Source: Pseudochrobactrum asaccharolyticum (GTDB taxonomy: Bacteria > Pseudomonadota > Alphaproteobacteria > Rhizobiales > Rhizobiaceae). Taken from it: DNA of 64,000 bases. Shown piece after piece: positions 45,693-55,091 of this stretch (the stretch's first letter is position 1; each line of letters starts with the position of its first letter). The notes under the pieces were generated by a model. The model did no database searches. It saw only the letters and a list, made by a program, of their open reading frames with translations, and was not told the origin of the DNA. A program made the translations under genes and the position numbers. The stretch is taken from contig NZ_QNRH01000009.1 of the NCBI RefSeq assembly GCF_003314995.1, forward strand, positions 82,203 to 146,202. The letters run 5' to 3'.

Positions 45693-46733
45693 TTACCATT
45701 TTATGGCAGAAGGTGCAGGGCCTTCCAGAGAGGGGAACAGTGGCAAAACTTCTTCCGCCAGTTCCTGTATAATCTCTGCCGGCGGACGGGTCGCAAATTG
45801 CATGCCGAGTGCTGCGTGATTGACGCCAGCCTGTTGCCATTCTCCGAGCAGATCAATCAGCCCTTTGCGTCCGGTCTTGAGCGTAAAGCCGCCATTGAGC
45901 GGTGTGCGCGGAAAATTCGGGTCTTCTGTCAGTTCAATCCATTCATTGGTGACATGCGGGCGAAAGCCACCATCGGGTAAAGCATCACGCCAGCGCTTTA
46001 TATTCTGTGCAAGGCGTTTAGGGCCTTCCGAATGATGCGTTGCTTGCGGATAAGTCAGCCAGCCATCGGCATGCTGTGCAACCCATTCCGGCGTTTGGCG
46101 GCTGGAACCGGTGACCAATAAAGGAATGCGTCCGAAAGGTGCTTTTGGTAAAAATTCAGCCTGTGTTATTTCTCCTAAAGGAGAGCGGATAGCAGGTGTT
46201 TTCTCGGCCAGCAGTTGGCGGAAATAATGCACAGATTCCGCAAAGCGTTCACCTCTGTTGCTCAGTTCCAGACCATAAGCGGGAAACTCCACCGGTCTGT
46301 CGCCGGATGCTATGCCGAGCACAAGACGGCCTCCCGATAGCTGATCAATTGTTGTGGCAGCTTTTGCCAGATCAATCGGATGACGCAGTGAGAAAATCGC
46401 ACTACCGGTAGCCAGTGAAGTGCGACTGGTGTGGGCTGCGAGATAAGCAAGATAAGTAAATGGATCAAAGACTTGCCCTGCATCGCCAAAGGAAGGGTCA
46501 TATAGGGGAACATCCCGCACCCAGACGGAGGAAAATCCGCGTTCATCAATGTCTTTAACAAGGGCGGTTTGCCCTTCGAGAACACGCATGTCCCCCTGAT
46601 AAAAACGCAGCGGCAGGAAAATGCCGATTGTCAGCCGATTTTCTGCAAACATCCGACGATACCCCGGATGATGGGCAAATGCATCTGAAGATGCGCCAAG
46701 CGTGACGTTTGAAACAGTTTGATTGCTGGTCAT
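45693..46733 (-). CDS. Luciferase-like (LLM) flavin-dependent oxidoreductase
   Basis: Product of 346 residues from ATG 46733; a longer reading to 46850 overlaps the preceding gene and is unlikely. LLM-class features are LTIGIFLPLRFYQGDM, VWVRDVPLYDPSFGDAGQVFDPFTYLAYLA, ATGSAIFSLRHPIDLAKAATTIDQLSGGRLVLGIASGDRP and VTGSSRQTPEWV. It should be a barrel enzyme using FMN or F420; FMN with a reductase is more likely in this group. It lies 55 bp after the GST gene in one operon. The substrate is unknown. Confidence 0.86.
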   Translation of the reverse strand: MTSNQTVSNVTLGASSDAFAHHPGYRRMFAENRLTIGIFLPLRFYQGDMRVLEGQTALVKDIDERGFSSVWVRDVPLYDPSFGDAGQVFDPFTYLAYLAAHTSRTSLATGSAIFSLRHPIDLAKAATTIDQLSGGRLVLGIASGDRPVEFPAYGLELSNRGERFAESVHYFRQLLAEKTPAIRSPLGEITQAEFLPKAPFGRIPLLVTGSSRQTPEWVAQHADGWLTYPQATHHSEGPKRLAQNIKRWRDALPDGGFRPHVTNEWIELTEDPNFPRTPLNGGFTLKTGRKGLIDLLGEWQQAGVNHAALGMQFATRPPAEIIQELAEEVLPLFPSLEGPAPSAIKW

Positions 46734-46788
46734 GATATGTCTTTCAATACGGGAATGATCGGGAGGACAGAGCAGGGAGAGAGAGCGT

Positions 46789-47412
46789 TCACGGGCCGGT
46801 TGCAGGTGCTGGCAATGCGATGCCGCGCTGCACGGCCGGACGGCTGGCAATCCGCTGGTGCCACGCTGTCAGATGCGCGTATTGATCGAAATTGAAGCCG
46901 CAGATCTGCGTGATATGTGTCCAGCCGAATGCCGCGATATCGGCAATGGAATAATCTGGTCCGGCAAAATAATCTGCCTCACGCAAGCGCTGATCGAGTA
47001 CGTGATAAATATCGTCTGTCAACTTTTGGTAACGGGCAATCGCTTCCGGCAGTCTCTTTTCGGCAAAGATTTCAAAATGCACGCGCTGGCCAAAAACCGG
47101 TCCCATGCTGGATGCATGGAATTGTAGCCATTGCAGTGCCTGCCAGCGCTCTTGCAGCGATTGGGGCAAAAGCTGGCCGGATTTTTCTGCGATATAGAGC
47201 AGGATTGCTGCGGATTCGAATAATGTTACGCCGGTTTCACTATCGGTTATGACCGGAATACGGCCATGCGGATTGAGTTTCAGGAATGCCGGTTGCTGGT
47301 GATCACTCTGCTCAATCTGAACATGATGCAGGGTGTAGTCTAAAACGGTCTCTTCAAGCGCAATGGTTGCTTTGAAGCCATTTGGTGAAGAGTCTGTGTA
47401 AAGATCTATCAT
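46789..47412 (-). CDS. Glutathione S-transferase family protein
   Basis: Product of 207 residues. The N-terminal thioredoxin-like domain has the glutathione site LNPHGRIPVITD followed by TLFESAAILLYIAEKSG. The helical C-terminal domain includes the capping motif YSIADIAAFGWT. The closest pattern is the YghU/YfcG-type group (SSPNGFKATIALEE). It is transcribed with the LLM oxidoreductase and divergently from a LysR regulator, suggesting an inducible detoxification or reductive pathway. Confidence 0.88.
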   Translation of the reverse strand: MIDLYTDSSPNGFKATIALEETVLDYTLHHVQIEQSDHQQPAFLKLNPHGRIPVITDSETGVTLFESAAILLYIAEKSGQLLPQSLQERWQALQWLQFHASSMGPVFGQRVHFEIFAEKRLPEAIARYQKLTDDIYHVLDQRLREADYFAGPDYSIADIAAFGWTHITQICGFNFDQYAHLTAWHQRIASRPAVQRGIALPAPATGP

Positions 47413-47517
47413 TTTTGCCTTGTGATATTGAAGAAGAAATTCTAAATTGATGATGCGTGATTAATTCCATAAATATCTTGTTATTATTGCTTTCAGAAAT
47501 CATTCATTCTGAGTTTG

Positions 47518-47536
47518 AATTTAGGAAATCTAAATT
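47518..47536. promoter_or_regulatory. Inverted repeat abutting the LysR start codon
   Basis: AATTTAG (47518-47524) and CTAAATT (47530-47536) form a perfect 7-bp inverted repeat with centre GAAAT, ending one base before the ATG and covering its AGGAAA ribosome binding site. A matching half CTAAATT recurs at 47442-47448 near the divergent GST gene. It is a candidate LysR operator for autorepression and GST control. Confidence 0.5.
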
Positions 47537-48424
47537 ATGGGAAAAGTATTGCCGCTTCTGGCTTTGCGGGCTTTTACCGAAACAGGACGTACCGGCAGCA
47601 TTAAGAGTGCTGCGGAAGTGATGGGGGTTACCTCTGGTGCTGTCAGTCAGCAAATCCGCTTGCTGGAAGAGCGGACGGGTGTGAATTTGTTCCGGCGTAC
47701 CCGTTACGGGGTGGAGCTGACCGAAGAGGGAGCCAATGTATATCCGGCTTTGTTGCGAGCTTTCGCGCAAATCGAGGCAAGCTTGACCACTCTGGAAGCG
47801 AGCAGTCAGCGCCAGACTTTGACTGTCAGTACATTGCCGTCCTTTGCAGCCTCATGGCTTGTGCCGAGGCTGGGGCGGTTCATGGCGCAAAATCCGGAGA
47901 TTGAAGTGCGGGTTGAGGCCTCATCCGGCCTGACCAATTTGCATGGCGGGCGGGTTGATATTGCTCTGCGGCACGGTCTTGGTAATTATCCGGATTATGA
48001 GGTGCAGCCATTGATGGCACCGGCACTGGTGCCGGTGATAAGCGCTGCTCTGTTGGCGTCAGGGCCTGTTATTGAACAACCGTCTGACTGCCTTGCCTAT
48101 CCGTTGTTGCAGGATTCTGACCGTGCCGACTGGCGGTTATGGCTGACAGCATGCGGTGTTGAAGCCACGCCGGAAGCGGAGCGCGGCACGGCTTTTGACG
48201 AGGATTTTCTGTTGCTGAAAGCGGCAGAAGCCGGACAAGGCATTGCGCTGATACGGGATATTTATGCGAAACCAGAGATCGCTGCCGGACGTCTGACCTT
48301 GGCGATTGACCGGCCATGGCCGACACAATTTGCCTATTATATTCTGACCCTGCCGGAGAATGCGCAAAAACCTGCACTCAAATTGTTTATTGAATGGCTG
48401 CATCAGGAAGCAAGTGTGAACTAG
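47537..48424 (+). CDS. LysR-family regulator, GcvA-like
   Basis: Product of 295 residues. The GcvA-type N-terminus is PLLALRAFTETGRTGSIKSAAEVMGVTSGAVSQQIRLLEERTG, and the effector domain has SSGLTNLHGGRVDIALRHGLG. It is divergent from GST and the LLM oxidoreductase, which it most likely controls. Its stop overlaps by 4 bp the stop of the convergent iron permease gene. The ligand is unknown. Confidence 0.9.
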   Translation: MGKVLPLLALRAFTETGRTGSIKSAAEVMGVTSGAVSQQIRLLEERTGVNLFRRTRYGVELTEEGANVYPALLRAFAQIEASLTTLEASSQRQTLTVSTLPSFAASWLVPRLGRFMAQNPEIEVRVEASSGLTNLHGGRVDIALRHGLGNYPDYEVQPLMAPALVPVISAALLASGPVIEQPSDCLAYPLLQDSDRADWRLWLTACGVEATPEAERGTAFDEDFLLLKAAEAGQGIALIRDIYAKPEIAAGRLTLAIDRPWPTQFAYYILTLPENAQKPALKLFIEWLHQEASVN

Positions 48425-50088
48425 AGCTTACGCCCGACGCGGGATAGCACAATCACCGGTAAAATGCCGATTGCCACAATTGCCAGTGCAGCGAGAGAGG
48501 CTTCTTCATAAGTGCCGCGTGCGGCCTCACCATAAAGGTGAGTTGCGAGCGTTTCAATATTGAGCGAGCGCAGCAATAGCGTGGCGGGCAGTTCTTTGAC
48601 GCAATCGACAAAGACCAGCAGAGCCGCAGCGCTGAGCGCCGTTTTGGACAAGGGCAGGTGAATGTGACGGAAGGTTCCGGTTGCTGTTTCACCTAATGTT
48701 CGGGATGCCTGATCATAGGTCACAGGAATACGGTTGAAACCTGCATCAATACTACCGGCCGAGATGGCTAAGAAGCGTACCAGATAGGCATAGATTAACG
48801 CAGTGCCGGAGCCAAGCAGGAACAGGCTGACCGATACATTAAACCATGACATGGCGATCTGGCTGATAAAGCGATCTGCTGCGCCGGTCACAATGAGCAC
48901 GCCGATGGCGATCACCGTTCCCGGAGCTGCATAGCCCATGGTGGAGAAGCGGAAGAACCATTGTGAGGCATTGCCCGGACGCAACCGGATAGCATAGGCA
49001 ACGATCAGGCCGATGGTGAGCGTGACGATGGTCGCGATTGAAGCCAGCATCACCGTATTGATGATTTCATCGTAAAGGCGTGGTGAGATACCGGCAAAAC
49101 GTACGCGTTTCCATGCCTCGGTTGCCAGATAAATGGCAGGGAAAACGAAGCCAAGCAAAATTGGTGTGAGCCCGAGCAAAAACAGAATACCACCACGTGC
49201 AGCGCCGACTTTATATGGTGTGAATTGCTGGCTGCGCTTGGCGCTGGATGAAAAACGCTGTTTGCGCCGTGCCCAGCGCTCCAGCGAGACCAGACACACG
49301 ACAATCAGCAATAAGGCTAATGCAATCTGTGCTGCGCCCGGCAGATCGGAGCGCGTAACCCATGTTGTATAAATGGAAACGGTCAGTGTGCGGATGCCGA
49401 GAAACTCTGCCGCACCGATATCATTCAGCGTTTCCATCAATGCGAGGCTGATACCTACTGCAATGGCGGGGCGTGCCATCGGCAGTGCCACACGCCAGAA
49501 AATTGCATTACGGCTAACACCCAAAGTGCGTGCGGCGTCGATCAATGACGAGGATTGCGTCAGAAACATCGCCCGTGTGGGGATGTAAACATAGGGATAA
49601 AGCACAAAACCGAGCAGCAGAATACAGCCGGTCATTGAGCGGATATCTGGCAGACGGAACTCACGCGGACTTGTATAGCCCAGTAAATCCCGTAAAGCGC
49701 TTTGCACAGGGCCGATCGGGTGCAGAATATCCAGATAGGCATAGGCGATAATATAGGTCGGAACGGCGAGCGGCAGTAAAAGTGCCCACTCCAACAATCT
49801 GCGTCCGCGAAAATCATAGGCGGTTACCAGCCATGCAGCGGATGTGCCTACGAGTGCAACAATGATGCCGACGCCGGTCAGCAGGATCATTGTATCCACA
49901 AAGGCAACGGGCAGAGTGGTTGCCAGCAAATGCGACCAGAGGCCTTCAGAACCTTGTGCGGCTTGTAAAGCGAGTGCCAGAACGGGCAGCAAAACCAGAA
50001 TTGCACTGATAGCTGAAAGGCAGAGCCATAAAGATCCGGCACGGAACAACCGGCCTTTAGTATGTACTGGCATGGTAAGGCTCGCCAT
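48421..50088 (-). CDS. Ferric iron ABC transporter permease (FbpB-like, fused double unit)
   Basis: Product of 555 residues with about twelve membrane helices and two EAA-type loops, one in each half (DAARTLGVSRNAIFWRVALPMARPA and DQASRTLGETATGTFRHIHLP). This duplicated single-chain form is typical of FbpB/SfuB iron permeases. It works with the binding protein (50339-51361) and ATPase (51571-52656) encoded upstream on the same strand. Confidence 0.91.
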   Translation of the reverse strand: MASLTMPVHTKGRLFRAGSLWLCLSAISAILVLLPVLALALQAAQGSEGLWSHLLATTLPVAFVDTMILLTGVGIIVALVGTSAAWLVTAYDFRGRRLLEWALLLPLAVPTYIIAYAYLDILHPIGPVQSALRDLLGYTSPREFRLPDIRSMTGCILLLGFVLYPYVYIPTRAMFLTQSSSLIDAARTLGVSRNAIFWRVALPMARPAIAVGISLALMETLNDIGAAEFLGIRTLTVSIYTTWVTRSDLPGAAQIALALLLIVVCLVSLERWARRKQRFSSSAKRSQQFTPYKVGAARGGILFLLGLTPILLGFVFPAIYLATEAWKRVRFAGISPRLYDEIINTVMLASIATIVTLTIGLIVAYAIRLRPGNASQWFFRFSTMGYAAPGTVIAIGVLIVTGAADRFISQIAMSWFNVSVSLFLLGSGTALIYAYLVRFLAISAGSIDAGFNRIPVTYDQASRTLGETATGTFRHIHLPLSKTALSAAALLVFVDCVKELPATLLLRSLNIETLATHLYGEAARGTYEEASLAALAIVAIGILPVIVLSRVGRKL

Positions 50089-50299
50089 TATCCGGAGCGG
50101 TACTGACAGAATGAAACGAAGACCGCCCAGTCGTTTTTATTAAGCAGCGCATCGAATCGATGGAATATCTGCTTTATACCAAAACCTTGCGCATATGACT
50201 TACAGGGTTTTGGGTGGGCCCGAGTGGCGATTGAAATTTTTAAGTGCCAGAGCAGTCTTTATGCATCCTACGGGGTGCAGGACGCTCTGATATAGAAAA

Positions 50300-50330
50300 C
50301 GCCGCTCTTCATCCTGAATGAAAAGCGGCG
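50300..50330 (-). terminator. Terminator after the ferric-binding protein gene
   Basis: CGCCGCT (50300-50306) pairs with AGCGGCG (50324-50330), and TTCAT with ATGAA inside, with one mismatch and a five-base loop. Read on the minus strand a TTTTC run follows. It lies 8 bp past the binding protein stop and probably reduces transcription of the permease, as often seen in binding-protein operons. The remaining gap (50089-50299) holds another imperfect hairpin (TGCATCC with GGGTGCA). Confidence 0.75.
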
Positions 50331-50338
50331 CTTGTTTA

Positions 50339-51361
50339 TTAGTTGTCGAAGCCGACTTTATCGACCAGTTCACTGGCCTGTTTGCGATGGCTTACGATTT
50401 CTGTGAGCGGTGTTTTGTCGATGGTCAGCTCACCAAAGGATTTGACGATCGGATCAAGCGGTGCACCCGGCTTTACCGGATATTCGAAATTGGCTTCCGC
50501 ATAAATCTTCTGAGCTTCGTCGGACACCAGATATTCGAGCAGCTTCACAGCAGCATCTTTATTCTTGGCGTGTTTGGCCAGCGAAGCGCCGCTGATATTG
50601 ACCTGTGTTCCGCCTTCTTTGAAGGTCGGGAGGATTACTTTGATGCTTTCGCCCCATTTGACCTGTTCTTCACCGCCTTTACCGGAACGCATCAGGCCGA
50701 CATAGTAGGAATTGGCTACAGCGATATCGCAAATGCCGCCTGCAATGTCTTTGGCGCCGTCACGGTCACCACCGGCAGCTTTACGTGCCAGATTGTCTTT
50801 TACGCCTTTGAGCCATTCTTCGGCTTTTTCAGCGCCGTAATGGGCAATATAATCAGCGATCAGTGCTGTGTTATACGGATGCTGACCGGCACGGATACAG
50901 ATTTTGCCTTTCCATTTCGGATCGGACAAATCTTCATAATTCAGTGCGGAAACATCGAGATCTTTGGCTGCATAAACAACGCGCGCACGCATTGAAAGAG
51001 CAAACCATTCGCCCTTCGCATCACGCAGCTGTGCCGGAATGGCATCTTCCAGAACTTTGGAAGAGACAGGCTGGGTCAGGCCTTTTTCTGTCAGATCAAT
51101 CAGATTACCCGCATCAACGGTCATCAGAATATCGGCCGGAGAGTTTTCACCCTCTGTCGCAACGCGTTCAGCCAGACCATCTTTCAGGAATACAGTGTTT
51201 ACCGTAATGCCGCTGGAAGCCTTAAAGGCATCAAGCAGAGGCTGGATCAAACCCGGTTCGCGGGTGGTGTAGATATTCACTTCCGCAGCACTGGCGGCGC
51301 CGGCAAGCATGGTTCCGAAGGCTAAGGCCAGGCCAGCTTGAATGGTACGGGTTCTGGTCAT
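50339..51361 (-). CDS. Periplasmic ferric iron-binding protein (FbpA/AfuA-like)
   Basis: Product of 340 residues from ATG 51361, with GGAAAG upstream; the reading to 51418 adds a non-signal N-terminus. Signal peptide: AGLALAFGTMLAGAASA. Then VNIYTTREPGLIQPLLDAFKASSGI is typical of FbpA/FutA proteins. Iron-binding tyrosines probably lie in CDIAVANSYYVGLM. It delivers Fe3+ to the FbpB-like permease. The motif INISGASLAKHAKNKDAAVKL-type region near the C-half is also diagnostic. Confidence 0.9.
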   Translation of the reverse strand: MTRTRTIQAGLALAFGTMLAGAASAAEVNIYTTREPGLIQPLLDAFKASSGITVNTVFLKDGLAERVATEGENSPADILMTVDAGNLIDLTEKGLTQPVSSKVLEDAIPAQLRDAKGEWFALSMRARVVYAAKDLDVSALNYEDLSDPKWKGKICIRAGQHPYNTALIADYIAHYGAEKAEEWLKGVKDNLARKAAGGDRDGAKDIAGGICDIAVANSYYVGLMRSGKGGEEQVKWGESIKVILPTFKEGGTQVNISGASLAKHAKNKDAAVKLLEYLVSDEAQKIYAEANFEYPVKPGAPLDPIVKSFGELTIDKTPLTEIVSHRKQASELVDKVGFDN

Positions 51362-51530
51362 CGTCGATCTTTCCTGATTGAAAGTTGCAGGGGCAGAAAA
51401 CATGATTAACAAGGTCAACTATTGGCGAAAAATCTGTGTGCGGTCAAGTCTTTGTGATCAGACTATGGTAGGACTTCCAAAAGTGGATACCGGTTTGGGA
51501 GCAAAGGCATGCATAGACATAAAAAGCTAA

Positions 51531-51559
51531 AGCATTTCGAGTATTTCACCTTAAATGCT
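51531..51559. repeat. Rhizobiales-type intergenic repeat
   Basis: AGCATTT (51531-51537) pairs with AAATGCT (51553-51559), and the unit includes TTTCACCTTAAA shared with the palindrome at 36669-36711. The DNA just before it (51478-51500), reading AAAAGTGGATACCGGTTT, resembles the second half of repeat elements scattered in Rhizobiales intergenic regions. It lies between the ATPase and binding protein genes of the iron transporter. Confidence 0.6.
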
Positions 51560-51570
51560 CTATCGTAGGA

Positions 51571-52656
51571 TCAGTCGCGAAAGAAAAAGGCTTTATCAGT
51601 ATCAAGGCGCAGACGGATGGTGCCGGTATCTGCAGGCAGCCGTAAAGCAGTACGTACACGTAAAGGAGCCGACTGGTCATCTGTATGAACCACCAGCTCT
51701 TCGGTTTCCCCTAAGAAATGGCGCTCTGTGACAGTACCCTTGATGGTATTGTGCAGATCACCATCATCGCTCACCGGATAAATATGGCTCGGACGTAAAT
51801 ACATATGCACGGCACCATCTGCATTCTGCTGGTCTGTGAGTTCAAAACTACCAAGAGCGGTTTCAATCCGGCCGCCACGGATCGTGCCGGAGAGCGCATT
51901 GAAATTACAGAAGAAATCCGCCGTATAACGGCCATTGGGCTGGTCATAAATTTCATGCGCTGTGCCCTGCTGAATAATACGCCCTGAGCGCATCAGCACG
52001 ATGCGGTCACCGGCAGATAAAGCCTCTTCCGCATCATGGGTGACGATAATAACCGTCGTGCCTAATTTGCGCAGCAATGCGATTGTTTCACTACGCACTT
52101 TCTGGCGTAATCCCTGATCCAGATTGGAAAAAGGTTCATCCATCAGCAGGATGTCCGGCGTTGGTGCAAGGGCGCGTGCCAGTGCCACGCGTTGTTGCTC
52201 GCCACCCGACAGCATATGCGGATAACGTGCAGCCATATGAGACAGCCCTACCAGCTCCAGCAACTCATCGGCACGTGCGGAGGCTGTGGCACGTGGCGTT
52301 TTACGCAGGCCGAATAAGACATTTTGTTTAACGGTCAGATGCGGGAACAGCGCATAGTTTTGAAACACCACGCCGACGTGGCGCTGTTCGGGTTCGATAA
52401 AATGGGTGCCGTTAACAATCGGCTGTCCGTTGATGAAAACCGAACCGCTATCCGGTGTATCAATGCCGGAGATCATTTTAAGCAAAGTGGTTTTACCGCA
52501 GCCGGAATGCCCGACAAGGCAAATGATTTCACCTGCTGTAACAGAGAGCGAAATGTCCTGCAATGCGGCAGTACCGTCGAAATGCCTGCTGACATTCGAT
52601 ACCTGCAAGGCAATTTTTCGGTTTTCAGTCTGTTCAGATGCTATTTTTAGATGCAC
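51571..52656 (-). CDS. ATPase of the ferric iron ABC transporter (FbpC-like)
   Basis: Product of 361 residues. Walker A is GHSGCGKTTLL, the signature LSGGEQQRVALARAL, Walker B ILLMDEPFSNLD and the switch VTHDAEEALSAGD. The C-terminal 110 residues are a TOBE-like regulatory domain (HMYLRPSHIYPV). It heads the iron transport operon on the minus strand, with 209 bp to the binding protein gene. The start codon lacks a strong ribosome binding site. It is divergent from the DUF488 gene. Confidence 0.91.
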   Translation of the reverse strand: MHLKIASEQTENRKIALQVSNVSRHFDGTAALQDISLSVTAGEIICLVGHSGCGKTTLLKMISGIDTPDSGSVFINGQPIVNGTHFIEPEQRHVGVVFQNYALFPHLTVKQNVLFGLRKTPRATASARADELLELVGLSHMAARYPHMLSGGEQQRVALARALAPTPDILLMDEPFSNLDQGLRQKVRSETIALLRKLGTTVIIVTHDAEEALSAGDRIVLMRSGRIIQQGTAHEIYDQPNGRYTADFFCNFNALSGTIRGGRIETALGSFELTDQQNADGAVHMYLRPSHIYPVSDDGDLHNTIKGTVTERHFLGETEELVVHTDDQSAPLRVRTALRLPADTGTIRLRLDTDKAFFFRD

Positions 52657-52796
52657 TGTCTGCTATGTCCGTTCCGGTTGTGCTATTGCTATAACACTGC
52701 TTCCTGAGTTGTACTATAAAAACATGAGCCTGATCATCCTGTATCAAGAATAATCGTTGCTGCCAGTGAGCGGCATGTGAGAAGCGAGGCGGGACA

Positions 52797-53165
52797 ATGT
52801 TTAAAATTTCAGTCAAAAGAATTTATGAGGTACCGTCACCGGATGATGGTTTTCGTATTCTGGTAGACCGCATCTGGCCGCGCGGGGTGAGTAAGCAGGA
52901 AGCGGCACTTGATCTGTGGCTGAAAGACATCGCACCGACCACAGAACTGCGGCAATGGTTTCATCATCAGACCGTGAATGAAGACGTCTGGAAGACCTTT
53001 CAGCAGCGCTATCATGATGAATTGCAAGGTAATGGGGAAGCCGTGCAGGTGTTGCAGCGCCATTGCGCGGAGCATCCGGTAACTTTGCTCTATTCGGCCA
53101 GAGATATGGCGCATAATCATGCACAGCTTCTGAAAAGCTATATCGAAGAGCGGCAGGGCGCATAG
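52797..53165 (+). CDS. DUF488 (YeaO-like) family protein
   Basis: Product of 122 residues. The family signature is clear: VKRIYEVPSPDDGFRILVDRIWPRGVSKQEA, LDLWLKDIAPTTELRQWFHH, and TLLYSARDMAHNHAQLLKSYI. The biochemical function of the family is not established. It is a monocistronic gene divergent from the iron transporter. The 191 bp after it contain an AT-rich promoter region for the acetoin reductase gene and nothing else I could identify. Confidence 0.88.
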   Translation: MFKISVKRIYEVPSPDDGFRILVDRIWPRGVSKQEAALDLWLKDIAPTTELRQWFHHQTVNEDVWKTFQQRYHDELQGNGEAVQVLQRHCAEHPVTLLYSARDMAHNHAQLLKSYIEERQGA

Positions 53166-53356
53166 ATACATATAGATTTATTTTAGTTGAATTAAATATA
53201 AATAAAATTGATTTTAATCAATGCATTAATAGGGTGATGCTTTAGCTTTCATTATTATGTCCGGTAGAAAGACAGAAATGAAATGCCATATTAAAGTCGT
53301 GTATGGCGGGCATGTTTCACCGGAGGTTTTGTGTTTCAAACGAAAAGGATATGGTT

Positions 53357-54136
53357 ATGTCTGTTACCAATAAGGTTGCGTTAGTTACCGGTGCTGCACA
53401 GGGTATTGGCCGCGGTATTGCTTTGCGTTTGGCGAAGGACGGTTTCGATCTGACGCTGGTGGATCTGAAAGAAGATAAGCTTGAAGAGGTTGCTAAAGAG
53501 ATTGCGGCTCTGGGGCGCAGAGTGACCACTTTTGCTGCTGATGTCAGCAAGCGCGAGGATATTTATGCAGCCGTTGATTATACTGAGAAAGAACTCGGTG
53601 GTTTTGACGTGATCGTTAACAATGCGGGTATCGCGCAGGTAAAGCCGCTGGCCGAAGTTATGCCGGAAGAAGTTGACCGGATTTTCCGGATCAATGTGGA
53701 CGGCGTGCTTTGGGGTATTCAGGCGGCGGCTGCGCAATTTAAACAGCGCGGACAAAAGGGCAAGATCATCAATGCCTCGTCAATTGCCGGTCATGATGGT
53801 TTTGCGATGCTCGGTGTTTATTCTGCAACCAAATTCGCGGTACGTGCGCTGACTCAGGCAGCTGCGAAGGAATATGCGAGCGCAGGCATTACCGTAAACG
53901 CTTATTGTCCGGGTATTGTCGGTACGGATATGTGGGTGGAAATTGACGAGCGGTTCTCGGAGCTGACTGGCGCGGCGAAGGGTGAAACCTATAAGAAATT
54001 TGTTGAGGGCATTGCCCTTGGCCGTGCGCAGACACCGGATGATGTGGCGGCGCTGGTATCGTTCTTTGCCGGACCGGATTCGGATTACATTACCGGTCAG
54101 GCTGTTCTGACGGATGGTGGTATTGTCTATCGCTGA
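53357..54136 (+). CDS. budC: Short-chain dehydrogenase: diacetyl/acetoin reductase (butanediol dehydrogenase type)
   Basis: Product of 259 residues. ATG 53357 has AAAGGA 7 bp upstream; ATG 53351 and the longer 53303 reading are less likely. SDR motifs are [26 protein letters not shown] (catalytic Ser) and YSATK (Tyr and Lys). The C-terminal [31 protein letters not shown] matches meso-2,3-butanediol dehydrogenases. It should reduce diacetyl or acetoin with NADH. A strong terminator follows, so it is monocistronic. Confidence 0.87.
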   Translation: MSVTNKVALVTGAAQGIGRGIALRLAKDGFDLTLVDLKEDKLEEVAKEIAALGRRVTTFAADVSKREDIYAAVDYTEKELGGFDVIVNNAGIAQVKPLAEVMPEEVDRIFRINVDGVLWGIQAAAAQFKQRGQKGKIINASSIAGHDGFAMLGVYSATKFAVRALTQAAAKEYASAGITVNAYCPGIVGTDMWVEIDERFSELTGAAKGETYKKFVEGIALGRAQTPDDVAALVSFFAGPDSDYITGQAVLTDGGIVYR

Positions 54137-54157
54137 TTGCTGCGGTTTTATAAGAAA

Positions 54158-54186
54158 GCCCGCCGGAAATTCCGGCGGGCTTTTTT
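54158..54186 (+). terminator. Strong intrinsic terminator after budC-like gene
   Basis: GCCCGCCGGA (54158-54167) pairs with TCCGGCGGGC (54171-54180) around a 3-base loop, followed by six T. This is a textbook rho-independent terminator. It is preceded by AAA, so it may also serve the convergent sugar kinase gene, whose stop codon is 4 bp away. Confidence 0.92.
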
Positions 54187-54189
54187 GTC

Positions 54190-55086
54190 TTAGTCTACCA
54201 GCGCACCATAATGCTGAATGGTTTTTGCTGCGACCTGCGAGGCATATTGTGCCGATGCAACGGCATCCTTTGTGCGGGCGAAATGGCCTAAGAATGAACC
54301 GTTAAAACTGTCACCTGCACCGGTCGTATCGATAATCTGCGGTGCTGTTGTGGCTTTGATGGTCAATGGCTGGCCATCAAAATATCCCTCAATGTCATCT
54401 GCACCGTTTTTGACGATAATCCGGTTGAGGCCGTAGCTGCGATAGCGGTCAATTGTATCTGCGATGGTCAGATCACCGAAGTGGCTGCTTTCATCATCAA
54501 AACTTGGCAACACCAGATTGCTGGCTTTGGCACCACGGATCAGTTGCGAGCGCATATGATCCTGATCCGGCCAGAGGCGGGGACGGATATTGGGATCAAA
54601 CGCAATCAGTTTATCCGCGCCGCGCATTTCTTGCAGCACGGAGAGCAGATTATCGGCACCATCATCTTCGAGGATTGCCAGTGTGATGCCGGAGAAAACA
54701 ATAATATCAGAAGCTTCTATTGCCTTTTTGAGCGTTGTTTTATCCTCTGCCAGTAATCGAGCTGCGGACTCTGAACGCCAATAGGAAAAACTACGCTCAC
54801 CATCTTTGAGATGCACCATATAAAGGCCGGGCATGCGGGAAGCATGGCGGCCTATATAGTCTGTTCCGATTTGTTTTTGTGCCATGAATGCCAGCATGGC
54901 ATCAGACATTGCATCTTGCCCTAGCAGAGTGAAATAGCTGACCTGCCATGCGGCGGGCAGCGCAGAACGGGCATAATAAGCGGCATTTAAGGTGTCACCG
55001 GCAAAACCCTGTCGTAAGGCACCATTGCCATCAGGTGCCAGCTCAACCATCGCCTCACCAATGGCGAGAAACTGTCCGCTCATCAC
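54190..55086 (-). CDS. kdgK: PfkB-family sugar kinase, 2-dehydro-3-deoxygluconokinase type
   Basis: Product of 298 residues. Ribokinase-family signatures are FAGDTLNAAYYARS and the anion-hole/catalytic motif DTTGAGDSFNGSFLGHF. IGEAMVELAPDGNG and RMPGLYMVHLKDGERSFSYWRSESAA are characteristic of KDG kinases. It should phosphorylate 2-keto-3-deoxygluconate or a related keto acid. Its gene is only 5 bp after the PLP enzyme gene in one operon, so here it may act on a product of D-amino-acid metabolism rather than on a sugar acid. Confidence 0.83.
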   Translation of the reverse strand: MMSGQFLAIGEAMVELAPDGNGALRQGFAGDTLNAAYYARSALPAAWQVSYFTLLGQDAMSDAMLAFMAQKQIGTDYIGRHASRMPGLYMVHLKDGERSFSYWRSESAARLLAEDKTTLKKAIEASDIIVFSGITLAILEDDGADNLLSVLQEMRGADKLIAFDPNIRPRLWPDQDHMRSQLIRGAKASNLVLPSFDDESSHFGDLTIADTIDRYRSYGLNRIIVKNGADDIEGYFDGQPLTIKATTAPQIIDTTGAGDSFNGSFLGHFARTKDAVASAQYASQVAAKTIQHYGALVD

Positions 55087-55091
55087 CGACC

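Noticed and set aside
50204-50300. Possible tRNA or small RNA gene in the iron transporter gap
   Set aside because: The hairpins do not form a cloverleaf and no conserved tRNA boxes are present. They fit intergenic repeat and terminator structures better.
52657-52796. A second RirA-type box upstream of the ferric iron ATPase gene
   Set aside because: The closest match has ten rather than nine bases between TGA and TCA, so it does not fit the required spacing.
53303-53356. N-terminal extension of the acetoin reductase
   Set aside because: The extra residues precede the SDR fold and a good ribosome binding site favours the ATG at 53357.
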